From: Helicobacter mesocricetorum
Lineage (GTDB): Bacteria; Campylobacterota; Campylobacteria; Campylobacterales; Helicobacteraceae
Assembly (NCBI RefSeq): GCF_900198605.1
Contig: NZ_FZPJ01000009.1
Location: forward strand, 1 to 64,000
Length of the DNA stretch: 64,000 nt
Direction: 5' to 3'
The notes beneath the pieces are model-generated. The model made no database searches and was not told where the DNA came from. It was given only the letters and a program-made list of their open reading frames with translations. Each line of letters opens with the position of its first letter. Position 1 is the stretch's first letter. The position numbers were made by a program, and so were the translations under genes. Shown here one piece after another: positions 63,218-64,000 of the stretch.

Positions 63218-63989
63218 GAAGATTAGGCAAACTTCGTCTAAAATTGTAGCCAACGCTCAAAAAGCCTATAAGCTGTTAGCGTTACAAGAGGGTATTTCTA
63301 ATAATGAAGCCAAAGAGCTTATTGATAGAGGATTGGTAAGTATTCAAGGGAAGCGATTGGGGATTGCACGTTCTTTGCTTAATCCACAAGTAAAATTCCA
63401 AATTCAAAAGGTTTTACCCACTAAGATACTTTTTGAAGATGAGAATATCCTTGCGCTTTGTAAGCCTGCATTTTTGACTTCAGAAGAAATTGTAAGAAGA
63501 TATTCAGGGTGGAGTTTATTGCATCGTCTTGATAGGGAGACAAGTGGAGTTTTGCTTTTGATAAAAAGAGATTCGAGTTTTTATTTTAAAGCAAAAGAAG
63601 CTTTTAAGCAACAGCAGGTTTTCAAAGAATATATTGCTATTGTAGAGGGGGTGATTGAAGAAGAATGTGAGATTGAACTTCCTTTGATTGTGCAAAAGGG
63701 CAGGTTTGCTAAAGTGATAGTTGCAAAAGGTGGATTGAGGGCTTATAGTAAAGTTACTCCTTTAGAAATTGAGAATAAGAAAACAAAAATAAGCATTAGA
63801 ATAACAACGGGTAGGACACATCAAATAAGAGTGCATTTAGCCCACATTAAGCATCCTATTCTTGGGGATACTTTTTATGGAGGGAAGCCTTTTAGACGCA
63901 TAATGTTACATGCGTATAAAATTGCTCTTTTGGGGTATGAATTTGAGGATTTACCCCCACAAGATTTTATTTTTAAAAGCAATCTTTAA
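63204..63989 (+). CDS. RluD-family ribosomal pseudouridine synthase
   Basis: 261 residues. An S4-like RNA-binding segment (ISNNEAKELIDRGLVSIQGKRL, about residues 31-52) is followed by the RluA-family catalytic domain with HRLDRETSGVLLL (catalytic Asp near residue 112), KEYIAIVEG and a C-terminal TGRTHQIRVHLAHIKHPILGD. It modifies 23S rRNA; which position cannot be read. ATG 63204 is preceded by GAGG; an in-frame GTG lies at 63198. It corresponds to H. pylori HP0956. Confidence 0.92.
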   Translation: MKTHKKIRQTSSKIVANAQKAYKLLALQEGISNNEAKELIDRGLVSIQGKRLGIARSLLNPQVKFQIQKVLPTKILFEDENILALCKPAFLTSEEIVRRYSGWSLLHRLDRETSGVLLLIKRDSSFYFKAKEAFKQQQVFKEYIAIVEGVIEEECEIELPLIVQKGRFAKVIVAKGGLRAYSKVTPLEIENKKTKISIRITTGRTHQIRVHLAHIKHPILGDTFYGGKPFRRIMLHAYKIALLGYEFEDLPPQDFIFKSNL

Positions 63990-64000
63990 AAATGAAGTTT

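Noticed and set aside
1-64000. CRISPR arrays, IS elements, prophage, toxin-antitoxin pairs, rRNA, SRP RNA, RNase P RNA, tmRNA, riboswitches
   Set aside because: None of their characteristic repeats, genes or core sequences was found on reading the window.

Overview
The window is chromosomal DNA of a low-GC epsilonproteobacterium (Campylobacterota), almost certainly a Helicobacter or close relative. The signs are the hisC-fliF-fliG-fliH-dxs run, pyrG followed by recJ, coaE next to a degenerate speE, the fused CcsBA cytochrome c synthase beside a HP0377-type thioredoxin, the glyQ-NIF3-HP0958-kdtA-rlu block known from H. pylori, and a four-gene PEB1 transporter like that of Campylobacter jejuni. 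The cyd oxidase, the TctABC importer and the PEB1 operon argue against H. pylori itself. I see no IS element, prophage, CRISPR array or rRNA.

Layout. 150-3103: tctC-tctB-tctA tripartite carboxylate importer. 3185-6625: periplasmic thioredoxin and CcsBA. 6653-9584 (minus): pebC-peb1A and two permeases for acidic amino acids. 9585-10115: non-coding, ending in a Fur/NikR-like operator. 10116-17162: seven-gene TonB-dependent metal or chelate uptake operon that starts with two unrecognised amidotransferase-like proteins; this is the best candidate for an undescribed system. 17166-20774: der, an EamA transporter, a ThiD2-like protein and a BI-1 protein. 20925-24204: gap, a Csd4/Pgp1-type cell-shape carboxypeptidase and hemH. 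24261-25484: glycosyltransferase with a 10-G tract near its 3' end, probably phase variable. 25868-26656: recO and two tRNAs. 26698-31491 (minus): coaE, speE-like, META lipoprotein, SurA-like chaperone, M20 peptidase, MagIII glycosylase. 31475-34488 (minus): DUF4492-cydA-cydB plus a 34-residue membrane protein. 34597-37417 (minus): ATP-grasp protein of unknown role and flaA. 38160-41355: pyrG and recJ. 41313-51582 (minus): hisC, fliFGH, dxs, and an MlaA/MlaC/RND lipid-transport set. 51834-54933: methyltransferase, YkgJ-type protein, TPR lipoprotein, SDR. 54930-57196 (minus): phosphoesterase and PiT phosphate transporter. 57382-63989: flgH, thrC, glyQ, NIF3, the flagellar regulator HP0958/FlgZ, kdtA and an rluD-like gene.

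Two themes connect the genes. The first is flagellar regulation. flaA has a sigma-28 promoter and a leader with two hairpins that present AAGGA in their loops, as CsrA sites do. flgH has a sigma-54 promoter. HP0958/FlgZ, which in H. pylori stabilises sigma-54 and binds flaA mRNA, lies downstream. The second is metals and heme: a regulated TonB operon, ferrochelatase, cytochrome c synthase and a bd oxidase.

All assignments come from reading the sequence and from remembered family features. No database search was run. Start codons were moved from the longest reading frame where a ribosome binding site or promoter argued for it; TTG and GTG starts are common here.
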